Assembly (NCBI RefSeq): GCF_025515275.1
Contig: NZ_JAOPFU010000014.1
Coordinates: 26,468-90,467, forward strand
Origin: Catenovulum sp. 2E275
GTDB lineage: Bacteria > Pseudomonadota > Gammaproteobacteria > Enterobacterales > Alteromonadaceae
Reading direction: 5' to 3'
Length of the DNA: 64,000 nt
Position 1 is the first letter of the stretch, and every line of letters starts with the position of its first letter. Shown in pieces: positions 30,435-39,480 of this stretch. Below the pieces are notes generated by a model. That model did not search any database. It saw only the letters and a program-made list of their open reading frames with translations, and was not told the DNA's origin. The position numbers and the translations under genes are program-made.

Positions 30435-32054
30435 ATGTTACGTAATATAAACCTAAAAACTCGGCTGTTATCTGCGTTTGGTTTGGTTATTTTACTACTG
30501 ATTATTTCAAGTTTGTTCTCCCTTTCATCAATGAAAAAAATAAGAGAACATGCAGATATTATTGAGACTAATCTATTACCTGCCATCAGCAGCTTAGGTC
30601 ATCTAAATTCAAGTGTATTAGAGATTAGAATTTTAACGTTTAGGGTATTAACTGCAAAAAATAATGCTTCGCTCAGAACAGACCTTGAAGAAATAACTAA
30701 AGTAAAAAAACAAGCTGCAATTTATTTATCTGATTATGAAAAAACTATTTATCTAGAAGCTGAAGCCCAAGCATTTAAAGAATTTCAGCAAGCTAAAAAT
30801 AACTATCTGAATAATCAAAATCAAATTCTGGAATTGATTCAGCAAGGACAAACTAACCAAACAGAAAAATATATTCCCCAAATGAATAAAGCAGCGGATA
30901 CAATGAATTCAGTGCTTAAAGAAATAATAAAAATTAATCAAGAAGCGGTTAATGAAGCTAGAGCGCTTTCTATTTCTGCTTACGAAAATAGTTTTTGGGC
31001 TGTTATATTAATCGCAAGCTTAGCAATTATTCTAGCTTGGATTATTGCCTTATTAATTTCATCTAGTATTAATAAACCTTTACTACTTGCGCTAACTTCA
31101 GCCGAACATATTGCGAAAGGGGATTTAACTCAACAGATAACAGTAGATGGAGATGATGAAATCACGCGTTTATTAAATGCACTCAAAGCTATGCGAGGTC
31201 ACTTGCATACAACAATTACACAAATTGCCCACTCATCAGATCAACTGGCTTCTGCCGCAGAAGAACTTAGCTCTGTTACAGACGATTCATCTAAAAATTT
31301 ACAATTGCAAAATGATGAAATTCAACAGGCAGCTACAGCCATTACTCAAATGAGTTCAGCCGTAGATGAAGTTGCAGATACAGCACAGAAAACATCTAGT
31401 TCATCCAGTGAAACAAAAAGATTAGCTGGTGAAGGCCAACAAAAAGTAAAAGAAACAACACAAGTCATTGAATTAATGAGCCAAGACATGGCACAAAGTA
31501 CACAAGTTATTAATCAATTAGCTGAAAATGTTGCCTCTATCGGGCAAGTCTTGGATGTCATAAGAGCCGTTGCAGAACAGACTAATTTATTAGCACTAAA
31601 TGCCGCGATTGAAGCTGCGCGCGCGGGTGAAGCTGGTCGAGGCTTTGCAGTTGTAGCGGATGAAGTTCGTAGTCTAGCGCACAGAACTCAAGTATCTACC
31701 GGAGAAATAGAAAATATGGTGCGCTTAGTGCAGGAATCGGCTCAAGAAGCAGTTCGTACTATGCAAGACTCAAATTCAAAAACAGAGCGAGCTCAAACTG
31801 TAGCAAAAGCAGCCAGCGATGCATTGAATCAAATTACAGAGCAAATCAATCTAATTAGTGATAGTAATCATTTAATTGCAACAGCAGCAGAAGAGCAGTC
31901 AAACGTATCAAGGGAGATTGATGCTAACATTGTTAAAATTAGTGATCTGGCAGCACAAAACGCGGCTGGCGCTAATCAAACTAGTGCAAGCACCAGCGAG
32001 TTAACCCGACTTGCAATTGCCTTAAATGAGCTAGTCAATAAATTTAAAATTTAG
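30435..32054 (+). CDS. Methyl-accepting chemotaxis protein
   Basis: This 539-residue transmembrane chemoreceptor has TM1 at about residues 10-30, a periplasmic four-helix-bundle ligand domain (about 31-187), TM2 about 188-208 and a HAMP domain about 210-262 ([21 protein letters not shown]). The cytoplasmic signalling domain follows, with hairpin-tip motif [18 protein letters not shown] and [15 protein letters not shown]. There is no C-terminal CheR-tethering pentapeptide. The ligand is unknown. It is monocistronic, ending with a 13-bp inverted repeat downstream. Confidence 0.93.
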   Translation: MLRNINLKTRLLSAFGLVILLLIISSLFSLSSMKKIREHADIIETNLLPAISSLGHLNSSVLEIRILTFRVLTAKNNASLRTDLEEITKVKKQAAIYLSDYEKTIYLEAEAQAFKEFQQAKNNYLNNQNQILELIQQGQTNQTEKYIPQMNKAADTMNSVLKEIIKINQEAVNEARALSISAYENSFWAVILIASLAIILAWIIALLISSSINKPLLLALTSAEHIAKGDLTQQITVDGDDEITRLLNALKAMRGHLHTTITQIAHSSDQLASAAEELSSVTDDSSKNLQLQNDEIQQAATAITQMSSAVDEVADTAQKTSSSSSETKRLAGEGQQKVKETTQVIELMSQDMAQSTQVINQLAENVASIGQVLDVIRAVAEQTNLLALNAAIEAARAGEAGRGFAVVADEVRSLAHRTQVSTGEIENMVRLVQESAQEAVRTMQDSNSKTERAQTVAKAASDALNQITEQINLISDSNHLIATAAEEQSNVSREIDANIVKISDLAAQNAAGANQTSASTSELTRLAIALNELVNKFKI

Positions 32055-32087
32055 CACTCCAACTATACATAAGTAATTGAATATCAT

Positions 32088-32125
32088 CTGACCACTATAT
32101 AATATAAAAAGCATATAGTGGTCAG
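32088..32125. terminator. Perfect 13-bp inverted repeat between convergent receptor genes
   Basis: CTGACCACTATAT and ATATAGTGGTCAG pair perfectly around a 12-nt loop, 33 bases after the chemoreceptor stop. There is no T run, so it may act as a Rho-type 3' hairpin or a protein site rather than a classic terminator. Confidence 0.5.
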
Positions 32126-32278
32126 CGATGATAGAGTCAATAATTTATTGAGTAAGTGATCCTAAATAGGCAATTTTACTAAGATTAAATTTTTAACAAA
32201 AACTATAGATTCACAGAGTTACCCCATGTGGATTTGGAAATGCATAATTCTAGTACTTCGTTTTCATGCCTCCATGAC

Positions 32279-33136
32279 TTAAATATCATTTTTTAAATCA
32301 GCCTTAATTTTATTAATTTCTAAGTCAAATACCTGATTAACTGCATTCATAGTTTCGGTTGCTAAAGCAAAATACTGTTTAGCATCTAAGCTGATTTGTT
32401 CGCTTTCGATCATCTGGCATTTTATGGTTTGGCATAAATCCGCTATTTTCTGATGAGCAGCTTTAAGCTGATTCATACTGCTTTGCTCAGTTTGCTTGGC
32501 ATTATTAACAAAATTTTGGTAGGTAAATTGACTTACCTCTTCAATTTTTTGATATAAAAAACCCAATTTAATTTTTTCTACCCGCGTACAACTTTTTGCA
32601 GTTGCAACCCCTGTCCCTAATGCTCTGGCTTGACCAATATATTCACTCACCTGCAATAATTCGCGCCATAATAAACCTATATTTGGAAAATGATGCATCG
32701 TTGCCGAAGTAAGCTGATAATGTTCAGCCATATCTTCTAATAAATACAATAAGTTACCTATTAGCTGGGTATGTTGAAAAATACTTTGTTCAGGGGTTAA
32801 ATCGGCTATTTTTTGGTGTAATCGCTGCCAATGCTCAAGATTAATAGCCCAACCCTCAAATTTAAGAATCAATCCATTTTGAGCTAACTGATGACTAATT
32901 TGGGCACATAAATTAACTAATTGTTTTATCTCGCTTAATACACTTTTATCGCCTCTAATATAAGCAACGGATAATCCTCTATGTTTTTGAATCGTACTAA
33001 TTAAATTTCTCAGCAATAAAATTTGTTCGATTCCACACACCTGCTGGCTTCTACGTTTTTTTGCGGTGTGTAAAACCAGCATCATTAAGCCCAAAACTAA
33101 AAATAAAACAAAGCTGACTGGCATTAAATATGTCAT
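32279..33136 (-). CDS. Membrane-anchored NIT-domain (nitrate/nitrite sensor-like) protein
   Basis: This 285-residue protein has one N-terminal membrane helix (about residues 5-24) followed by KKRR, which suggests the rest is cytoplasmic. The body is all-helical and resembles a NIT domain: LLLRNLISTIQKHRGLSVAYI (about residues 40-60) matches the conserved QxERGLS-type start of that family, and the second half contains EYIGQARALGTG. There is no HAMP, kinase or methyl-accepting module. It starts 5 bases after the stop of an upstream methyl-accepting protein, with AAGG as ribosome site. The pair looks like a receptor split into signalling and sensor chains. NIT assignment is by motif only. Confidence 0.7.
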   Translation of the reverse strand: MTYLMPVSFVLFLVLGLMMLVLHTAKKRRSQQVCGIEQILLLRNLISTIQKHRGLSVAYIRGDKSVLSEIKQLVNLCAQISHQLAQNGLILKFEGWAINLEHWQRLHQKIADLTPEQSIFQHTQLIGNLLYLLEDMAEHYQLTSATMHHFPNIGLLWRELLQVSEYIGQARALGTGVATAKSCTRVEKIKLGFLYQKIEEVSQFTYQNFVNNAKQTEQSSMNQLKAAHQKIADLCQTIKCQMIESEQISLDAKQYFALATETMNAVNQVFDLEINKIKADLKNDI

Positions 33137-33141
33137 TATGG

Positions 33142-34275
33142 CTACCTTGTTTGGATAATTTGATTTTGGGTAAGCGATTTTAAATGATTAGCAATTGCCC
33201 CCGCCTGTTCTGCGACTTCAGCATTGGCCTGAGCGCCAATCACGACTCTTTCAATATGTTCTGAAATTTCCTGATTTGCTTGATTTTGTTGCTCGGTATT
33301 ACTAGCTATCATTTGCATTTCAGCTTGTACTTGCCGGGTTTTATCATGCATGTTGGCAATAACAATTTCGGTTTGACCAGCCGTTTGCAAGCAACTGGTG
33401 CTGCGATCAACCACTTGCTTCATATTAAAATTAACCAAACGGCTTTTTTCTAAAACCTGTTTTACATTACCGGTAATTTGGTTAGCAGCCTGACTACTGC
33501 GATCAGCCAAAGCTCGAACTTCATCTGCAACTACGGCAAAGCCACGGCCTAAATCACCAGCGCGAGCGGCTTCTATCGAGGCATTTAAAGCCAATAAATT
33601 AGTTTGTGCAGAGATATCCTGAATTATATTCGACATATCAGCCACAGATTCAGCTAATGTATCCAATTCACTCATTTGAGTTTGTGTGGTATCTGCATCC
33701 GCTTTAACATCTTCAATTTCTTGTTTTAATTGTGTTAAGTAGCGTTTGCCACTTTCAGAATCCGTTTGTGCCTGCGTTGATAATTCAAACGCAGCTTGAA
33801 TTTTTTCTGAAACTTGCTGCAAAGACTGGTTCATTTCTAAAATTGCAGCGGCTGTTGAATTAGTAGAATCCGATTGATTTTGAACATTATGAGCAACTTG
33901 CTGAGCCGACTCAATTACTTGTAGAGAGGCATGTTCAACCTCATTTATTTTGGCTTTAAGTGCGTTATTTTGCCGGCTTAGTTCACGCAATAGCTCAATT
34001 AATTGAGTAACAGGTTTACCCAAAGCTAACGCATTTAGCTCTAGTTTTCGGTAATCGTAATCAAATTTTTCACCCTGTTTCAGTTTTTGCTCTAAAGTAG
34101 ATAACTCTTTTAAAATAGCGCTAAACAATAAAGCTAATATGATTAACCCTAAAACCGTAAAAGCCGCAGCGAGCCAAATTGGCATTAAAAACGCAGCGAC
34201 AAAACAAACTAAACTCAATAACCAGACCAAACTAAAAATTTGTTTAAGCCCAGTTTTTCTCAGTATATAAACCAT
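33142..34275 (-). CDS. Methyl-accepting signalling protein without periplasmic domain
   Basis: This 377-residue receptor-like protein has two adjacent membrane helices (about residues 12-30 and 32-54) with only a few residues between them, so no periplasmic sensor. A short cytoplasmic helix ([18 protein letters not shown]) replaces a clear HAMP. The signalling domain has the tip motif [21 protein letters not shown], then [18 protein letters not shown]. The ATG at 34275 is chosen; a GTG three codons upstream is the alternative. The next gene encodes a NIT-domain protein, the likely sensory partner. Confidence 0.88.
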   Translation of the reverse strand: MVYILRKTGLKQIFSLVWLLSLVCFVAAFLMPIWLAAAFTVLGLIILALLFSAILKELSTLEQKLKQGEKFDYDYRKLELNALALGKPVTQLIELLRELSRQNNALKAKINEVEHASLQVIESAQQVAHNVQNQSDSTNSTAAAILEMNQSLQQVSEKIQAAFELSTQAQTDSESGKRYLTQLKQEIEDVKADADTTQTQMSELDTLAESVADMSNIIQDISAQTNLLALNASIEAARAGDLGRGFAVVADEVRALADRSSQAANQITGNVKQVLEKSRLVNFNMKQVVDRSTSCLQTAGQTEIVIANMHDKTRQVQAEMQMIASNTEQQNQANQEISEHIERVVIGAQANAEVAEQAGAIANHLKSLTQNQIIQTR

Positions 34276-34284
34276 AACAATCAC

Positions 34285-34584
34285 TTAATACCAAAGTCAG
34301 TGTGCCCGAACATTCCTCATTAAATGTTTCACCTGACAACAAATACTTAGGGTAATTAGCAATTGATATGCCAAAAATTAGTGCAAATAAAATAAAGGGG
34401 GATAATAAACAAAAAAAACTTAAACTATTGATAAATTTAATAATATTAAAATTAAATGTGGTTAATGATGGTTGATTCAGGCGTTAATTTAACAACAAAA
34501 AGCAGGATGAACTAAAACAGGGAGAACAGATTAACTTGGGCATAATAAGCCGCACAAATAAAGTGCAGCTTATTATTAAACTAC
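34285..34584. other. Intergenic region between galactanase gene and signalling gene
   Basis: 300 bases, AT-rich, holding the promoter of the receptor pair and the galactanase 3' hairpin (34542-34576). No reading frame or RNA gene is recognised. Confidence 0.5.
34542..34576 (-). terminator. Hairpin after the galactanase gene
   Basis: ATAATAAGC-c-GCAC pairs with GTGC-a-GCTTATTAT (13 pairs, one mismatch, 7-nt loop), 8 bases after the stop. The T run is weak. Confidence 0.55.
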
Positions 34585-36021
34585 TTAATAATCACGCCAC
34601 TGCTGATTCCAGTTGCTATGACAAGCCCACTGAATAACAGAATCGCCATTACTGGTGCCACCAGCATTAATATCTAAACATTTACCGCTGTGGCGGGCTT
34701 TAAGCCGGTAATAACCATCACCCATATCTTCTTTAATAAATTGTTGGTTATAACCACCAGAGCAAGTCCACTGCACAACATTTGCACCATTGACAGAGCT
34801 ATTAGCATTTACATCCAAACATAATCCACTGTGTTTGGCTTTAATCTGGTAATAGCCACTATCGGTAGCAATAAACTGCCATTTTTGGTTATCATTGTTA
34901 TGACAAGACCATTGTAGCGCATCATCACCATTAGCCGTGCCTGCACCCGAAATATCAATACAACGATTACTAACCCGTGATTGAATACGGGTTTCACTGG
35001 CTGATGTTGAACCAGCATTTTCTAAAAATGCATCTAATGCTTGAGTTGGTCTGCCGGTATTAGGATCCCACGCCCCTAAAGTATATCCATTCCAATTAGA
35101 GGCTTGAGGCTCCCAATAAAAAATACCTAAACCTCGGCCGTTATTGACCTGACGAACTTTAGCTATCATGTCGGCAATAATATCTTTTGCCTGCGCATCG
35201 TCCCAAGGAGCACCAACTTCGGTTACCATTACATCTTTATCGTAACGGGAAACCATATCATTTAAGTTACTTAAACACTGGTTATTGGTTTGTGCCCAAG
35301 TTGCGCTGGTATTATTGGTTGGATAAGCCGATGCGCCAATCACATCATATTTTGCACCGTATTGATTAATGCCATCAAATATCCAGCGAAAGTTAGCATT
35401 ATCATGACAGTTAGCCAAATGCACTATGACCTTAGTATTAGGAAACACATCTTTTGCAGCATCGTGCCCGCTGTTAATAAGCCATGCAAAATTTTGCATA
35501 CTATTCGTTGCTTTGCCTTCTTCCCATAACATACCGTTATTGGTTTCATTACCAACCTGTACCCACTCAGGTGTAATCCCGGCATTTTTTAGCGCATTGA
35601 GTGAATCGTATGTATGCCACCAAACCGCAGACATTAATCCATTAATATCATAGCTTTCCCAATCAGCCGGTTTATATTGTTTACCCGGATCGGCCCAGCT
35701 ATCGCTGTAATGAAAATCGATCATAATTCTCATACCTGCATTTTTTGCCCGCTGCGCTTTGACAATCACATCATTAATATCACTCCAACCGTTTGCTGGA
35801 TTCACCCAAACCCTTAAACGTATGGAGTCCATACCGTGATCTTTTAAAATTTGTAAAACATCTTGCTCGGTACCGGAGTCATTATAAAAATTGACACCAT
35901 AGTATTCCATTTCGGTTATCCAACTAACATCAGCCCCTTTAGCAAAGGCAAATGCTTCAGACTGAATACACATAAGTGCACCAGCTAATAAATACTGTTT
36001 GAAGTGAGTTAATTTTTTCAT
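34585..36021 (-). CDS. Secreted endo-beta-1,4-galactanase (GH53) with ricin-type carbohydrate-binding domain
   Basis: This 478-residue extracellular enzyme cleaves beta-1,4-galactan, such as the side chains of pectin (arabinogalactan type I). Signal peptide: residues about 1-27 (ending SEAFAFA). The GH53 TIM barrel covers about 28-335 with acid/base Glu159 in WVQVGNETNNGML and nucleophile Glu268 in VMVTEVGAPWD. DSIRLRVWVNP, IDFHYSDSWADPG and FYWEPQASNWNGY are family marks. A serine/alanine linker leads to a ricin-B/CBM13 beta-trefoil (about 345-478) with three repeats bearing QxW-type motifs (LQWSCH, VQWTCS, IQWACH). Two LacI-like palindromes upstream suggest sugar-responsive repression. It stands alone rather than in a polysaccharide-use cluster. 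Confidence 0.93.
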   Translation of the reverse strand: MKKLTHFKQYLLAGALMCIQSEAFAFAKGADVSWITEMEYYGVNFYNDSGTEQDVLQILKDHGMDSIRLRVWVNPANGWSDINDVIVKAQRAKNAGMRIMIDFHYSDSWADPGKQYKPADWESYDINGLMSAVWWHTYDSLNALKNAGITPEWVQVGNETNNGMLWEEGKATNSMQNFAWLINSGHDAAKDVFPNTKVIVHLANCHDNANFRWIFDGINQYGAKYDVIGASAYPTNNTSATWAQTNNQCLSNLNDMVSRYDKDVMVTEVGAPWDDAQAKDIIADMIAKVRQVNNGRGLGIFYWEPQASNWNGYTLGAWDPNTGRPTQALDAFLENAGSTSASETRIQSRVSNRCIDISGAGTANGDDALQWSCHNNDNQKWQFIATDSGYYQIKAKHSGLCLDVNANSSVNGANVVQWTCSGGYNQQFIKEDMGDGYYRLKARHSGKCLDINAGGTSNGDSVIQWACHSNWNQQWRDY

Positions 36022-36113
36022 TTTATAACCTTTGTTAGTTCTTTAAATTTCACAATAAAAATCAAGTTAAAAACACTTAATTAACATTAATTACAAAAGA
36101 TACTACAATAAAA

Positions 36114-36127
36114 GGTAAACGTTTAAC
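36114..36127. promoter_or_regulatory. Possible proximal LacI-family-like operator of galactanase gene
   Basis: GGTAAACGTTTAAC is a CG-centred dyad with 6 of 7 half-site pairs, 93-106 bases before the galactanase ATG. It has the AAACGTTT core typical of LacI/GalR-family sites. Confidence 0.55.
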
Positions 36128-36191
36128 AACAAATAAAACCAGATTTAATTAACAAATTAATCATTTAAAAACATATAAAACGAAATATATA

Positions 36192-36205
36192 GTTAAACGA
36201 TTAAC
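36192..36205. promoter_or_regulatory. Possible distal LacI-family-like operator of galactanase gene
   Basis: GTTAAACGATTAAC is a second CG-centred dyad (6 of 7 pairs), 78 bases from the first site (centre to centre). That spacing is close to whole helical turns and would permit looping. Confidence 0.5.
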
Positions 36206-36315
36206 TTAAAATTTAGATAAATCAGCAAGATGCAAACGGACTAATACAAATTTACAGATAAGATAAAAAGAATAATTTTTTAAACAAAATTTGGGGGAGC
36301 TAAGGCATTTTTAAT

Positions 36316-36341
36316 ATTCTACCGGAGAGTTCCGGTAGAAT
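36316..36341 (-). terminator. Hairpin after mlaA
   Basis: The perfect 10-bp inverted repeat ATTCTACCGG / CCGGTAGAAT with a 6-nt loop lies 36 bases after the mlaA stop. No T run follows on the minus strand, so termination is only likely. Confidence 0.5.
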
Positions 36342-36376
36342 CAGGAAAGGTAATGACAAGAAAATGGGAGGAAAAT

Positions 36377-37123
36377 TTATTCAAGCTCATCCAAAAAAGC
36401 TTCAAAGTCAGCTTCGTCCACTTCTTCATCTTGTGGTCTGGGCGGATCGCCATCGTATACTTTAAACTGAGTATTCTGAAAATACGCTTCTTTTACAAAT
36501 ATATATTGATCAAAACTGTCTTCAAGCATTTGCTCCTGCGCCATCAACTGCACTCTGGATTCCAGCGCATCTATACCAAACCTAAAAGCCGACAACCAAA
36601 TAGTTAAACCATCCAGCGGAAAGTAAGATGAGTCCACTAAATCACCAGCTACTTCTCTTGGCACCGTCGGCCCATAAGCAGGAACCATTAAAAATGGACC
36701 AGTATTAACGCCCCATTTACCTAACACTTCATCAAATTCTTCTTGTTTAGGTTTTAAACCAATATATTGAGCAACATCCACTAAGCCCAATAAACCAACC
36801 GTTGTATTAATCAAAAACCGCCCCGCACTGGTTGCCGCCTCTTTTGGTTTAGCTTGCAATAGGTTATTGATCATCGAAGATGGCTCTTCAAGATTAGATG
36901 ACATATTAACCAAACCAGAGCGCACAGGTTTAGGCACATATTTTTGATAAGCCACCGCGGTTGGTCTTAAAATATTTTTATCTAAAACCTGATAATTAAA
37001 ATCCCACATGGTGCGGTTAACAGATTCAAGCGGATCGCTCAGTTCGGTTTGTGGTTCACCCGTAGTAGCACAGGCAGATAAAACCAGAGCAAAAATAATA
37101 ATCAGGTATTGTTTGAGCAACAT
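36377..37123 (-). CDS. mlaA: Outer-membrane lipid asymmetry lipoprotein MlaA (VacJ)
   Basis: MlaA removes phospholipids from the outer leaflet of the outer membrane and passes them to MlaC. The 248-residue lipoprotein has a signal with lipobox LSAC (Cys18). The VacJ domain follows: DPLESVNRTMWDFNYQVLDKNILRPTA in parts, LINTTVGLLGLVDVAQYIGL, WGVNTGPFLMVPAYGPTVPREVAGDLVD. The tail is very acidic (DEEVDEADFEAFLDELE). It lies 28 bases after ccmI and may be read from the ccm operon. Confidence 0.95.
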   Translation of the reverse strand: MLLKQYLIIIFALVLSACATTGEPQTELSDPLESVNRTMWDFNYQVLDKNILRPTAVAYQKYVPKPVRSGLVNMSSNLEEPSSMINNLLQAKPKEAATSAGRFLINTTVGLLGLVDVAQYIGLKPKQEEFDEVLGKWGVNTGPFLMVPAYGPTVPREVAGDLVDSSYFPLDGLTIWLSAFRFGIDALESRVQLMAQEQMLEDSFDQYIFVKEAYFQNTQFKVYDGDPPRPQDEEVDEADFEAFLDELE

Positions 37124-37151
37124 ACGACTTTATATTCCTTTTGATATTCCT

Positions 37152-38405
37152 TTACAGCGATAATTCTATGCTCTGAATTTTATCAGATAATTCAAAAGCT
37201 TCGCTATGAGTTTCTAGCTCACCTTCTGTTAGTGTCACATCGGCATCTTTAGATAATCTAACCGTTACATATACCTGATTTAAATCAGATAATTTAAAGG
37301 TCGGCATCATCGCATTTTTATCACTCAATGTTATTTGTGAAGGTACTTCACCATTGATTGGCATTCTAACCACAGCCGCCGGAGGACCAGAAAGTTGAGG
37401 TCTGGCAAATACCACTAAATATTTAAACTGAGCTAATGCTTGCTTCGTTTTTTCGTTTAATGAAAGTTTAACAATCAGTTGCTTCGAATCTGCTGTACCA
37501 GGCGTTTGATTTGATTGAGCTGGTGTGCTGTTAGCGGCTCGAATGCCAAACTCCTGCGCTAAATCAGGCATGGTTTGAGCAATAGCTGCAACCCTATTAT
37601 CTGATTTATCCAATAAAGATAACGCACTACGCCAATATTGTTTGGCCGTATTTTTATCTTTTAATTGAAACGCGACATAACCTGCCATAACTAAAGCTTC
37701 TTCATCACGTGGAGTGCGGGTTAAAATTCGCTGATAAACAGTTAATGCCTTTTTAAAATAGCTTTCATCATTAATCGCAATTAATACTTGGGCATAACTC
37801 ATTTGAGCTGAATATTTATCAGGTTCAATCGCCAATACCTTTTCAAAAGCATGCATTGCGTTTTCAAGCTGGCCTTGCGAATAAGCAACCCGGCCAAGTA
37901 GCATCCACCCCATTGCATCGTCTGGGTTGTTTTTAAGTTTATCACGTAATCCAATGTAAAAAGATTCAAGCTCAGCCTGACTAAAAGATTCATTACCGGC
38001 CAATAATTTTTGAGCAAAATCAGCGGTATTTTCTTTTGCATGAAAAAACTGCTGCATTTGAGTTAATTTACCTTGCCAAGCATAAATCGCAATCGCAATG
38101 GCGAGTGTAATTAGCGGCAACATCAATAAATAACCGCGCTTAACCTGAATTGAACTGCTGTTTTGCGACTTGGCAAGTTCACTGGCTAGTTGAAGTTTTA
38201 AATCATCCAGAGCGGTTTGGTAGGCTTGCTCATCTATATTGCCTGCTGCTAAATCTTGTTTTAATTCAGCTAATTTATCCTGATATAACTCAGTTTGGCG
38301 GTTTTGATTAACATGCAAACCATGCGGCTTTTTATACCAAGGCAATAAAATAACAATACAAAATAATAGGGTAAGCAGAATTAAAGCTGCAATTAAACTA
38401 ATCAA
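37152..38405 (-). CDS. ccmI: Cytochrome c biogenesis protein CcmI
   Basis: CcmI holds apocytochrome c for haem attachment in System I. The 417-residue protein has two membrane helices (about residues 2-22 and 92-110) with a coiled-coil-like cytoplasmic loop between them (QTELYQDKLAELKQDLAAGNIDEQAYQ). A periplasmic TPR region follows (DAMGWMLLGRVAYSQGQLENAMHAFEKVL, then further repeats), and a C-terminal beta-rich domain of about 110 residues. It overlaps ccmH by 8 bases. In E. coli the equivalent is fused to CcmH; here the two are separate. Confidence 0.93.
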   Translation of the reverse strand: MISLIAALILLTLLFCIVILLPWYKKPHGLHVNQNRQTELYQDKLAELKQDLAAGNIDEQAYQTALDDLKLQLASELAKSQNSSSIQVKRGYLLMLPLITLAIAIAIYAWQGKLTQMQQFFHAKENTADFAQKLLAGNESFSQAELESFYIGLRDKLKNNPDDAMGWMLLGRVAYSQGQLENAMHAFEKVLAIEPDKYSAQMSYAQVLIAINDESYFKKALTVYQRILTRTPRDEEALVMAGYVAFQLKDKNTAKQYWRSALSLLDKSDNRVAAIAQTMPDLAQEFGIRAANSTPAQSNQTPGTADSKQLIVKLSLNEKTKQALAQFKYLVVFARPQLSGPPAAVVRMPINGEVPSQITLSDKNAMMPTFKLSDLNQVYVTVRLSKDADVTLTEGELETHSEAFELSDKIQSIELSL

Positions 38406-38904
38406 GGTTAAACCTCTTTATCTTGTTGACTGGGTTTGTGCTGGGTTTGTGCTGAGCTGATTCGAGTTGTTTTAACACTTGCTCTGCTTGCTTTATATAA
38501 TCATCGTCAATCTGCGGGTTGGCTTCTTTGTTACGCTTAAACATAAAAAATAATAATGCGAAAAAAATCATCCCCGGCACAATCCATAACCAGATGGTTA
38601 ACATATTTAACGGCGGATCATAATGCACAAACTGGCCATAACGCTCCACCATAAAATCAATCACATCCTGTTTAGACTTGCCCTGCTGTACTAGCTCGTA
38701 GGTTTTATTTTTTAAATCAATGGCAACCATCGCATTAGAATCTGCAATATTTTGGTTTTGACATTTAGGGCAGCGTAATTCCTGAGTTAACTCTTTAAAA
38801 ACCACCTGTTTATTCTGGTCATCAAAAGCATAGTTTTGCTCAACAGCACCAGCACTCAATGAAAATAAACAAATCACACCAGCCAAGAATTTAATTGATC
38901 TCAT
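38398..38904 (-). CDS. ccmH: Cytochrome c-type biogenesis protein CcmH
   Basis: CcmH is a membrane-anchored thiol oxidoreductase that reduces the apocytochrome c CxxC motif. Signal: RSIKFLAGVICLFSLSAGA. The active site is LRCPKCQNQNIADSNA, followed by the helical region and the anchor LTIWLWIVPGMIFFALLFFMF. I choose the ATG at 38904 (168 residues), which overlaps the ccmG stop as ATGA. A longer in-frame reading within ccmG would put 18 polar residues before the signal peptide. Confidence 0.94.
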   Translation of the reverse strand: MRSIKFLAGVICLFSLSAGAVEQNYAFDDQNKQVVFKELTQELRCPKCQNQNIADSNAMVAIDLKNKTYELVQQGKSKQDVIDFMVERYGQFVHYDPPLNMLTIWLWIVPGMIFFALLFFMFKRNKEANPQIDDDYIKQAEQVLKQLESAQHKPSTNPVNKIKRFNLD

Positions 38905-39479
38905 TGGCTGGCTCCACCTGTAGCTTGTTCGATTAAAGGCTGAAACTCTTTTTGCCAAACCCGTTCATCGATAGCACCGCGGCGATGGGCAATAATCACA
39001 CCGTCTTTATTTAACAAAAAGCTTTCCGGCGCGCCTGTTACCCCTAAATCTAATGATAAATCCCGCTTTACATCATAAATATTAAACTGAAATGGATTGC
39101 CTAGCTGGGCTAACATTGCTTTTACTTCTGCTTGGGTTTGCGCTAAGTCAACATTACCAAATGCTGCCTCTGCTGCATTATCATAATATACCCCAACAAT
39201 ACGCACTCCCTGCTCCCGTAAACGAGTCATAAAAGGCAGCTCAACCCGACAAGTAACACACCAAGTTCCCCAAACATTAATTAATGTGGTTTCACCAACT
39301 AAATCTTGCTTACTGTATTGTTTAGCAGGTTGCATTAAATCCGGTAAATTAAACTCAGGAAACGAGCGCTGCATGTTGGCATTTTCAATATTGGTCGGGT
39401 CAGAAAACAAACCTTTATATAAAAAAATAGCGGTTAATAAAAATACACCAACAGGAATAAATAATCGCATTTTGTTCAT
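38901..39479 (-). CDS. ccmG: Thiol:disulfide interchange protein CcmG/DsbE
   Basis: This 192-residue periplasmic thioredoxin-like protein is anchored by an N-terminal helix (MRLFIPVGVFLLTAIFLY) and keeps apocytochrome cysteines reduced. The active site WGTWCVTCRVELP is at about residue 75. The GVTGAPESFLL segment holds the cis-proline, and RGAIDERVWQKEF ends the fold. ccmF ends 1 base upstream. Confidence 0.94.
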   Translation of the reverse strand: MNKMRLFIPVGVFLLTAIFLYKGLFSDPTNIENANMQRSFPEFNLPDLMQPAKQYSKQDLVGETTLINVWGTWCVTCRVELPFMTRLREQGVRIVGVYYDNAAEAAFGNVDLAQTQAEVKAMLAQLGNPFQFNIYDVKRDLSLDLGVTGAPESFLLNKDGVIIAHRRGAIDERVWQKEFQPLIEQATGGASQ

Positions 39480-39480
39480 A

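Larger units (their letters stand above)
36022..36376. other. Intergenic region upstream of the galactanase gene
   Basis: This 355-base, extremely AT-rich gap between two minus-strand genes holds two LacI-like palindromes (36114-36127, 36192-36205) and the hairpin at 36316-36341. A plus-strand open frame here runs mainly over mlaA antisense and is not supported. Confidence 0.6.
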
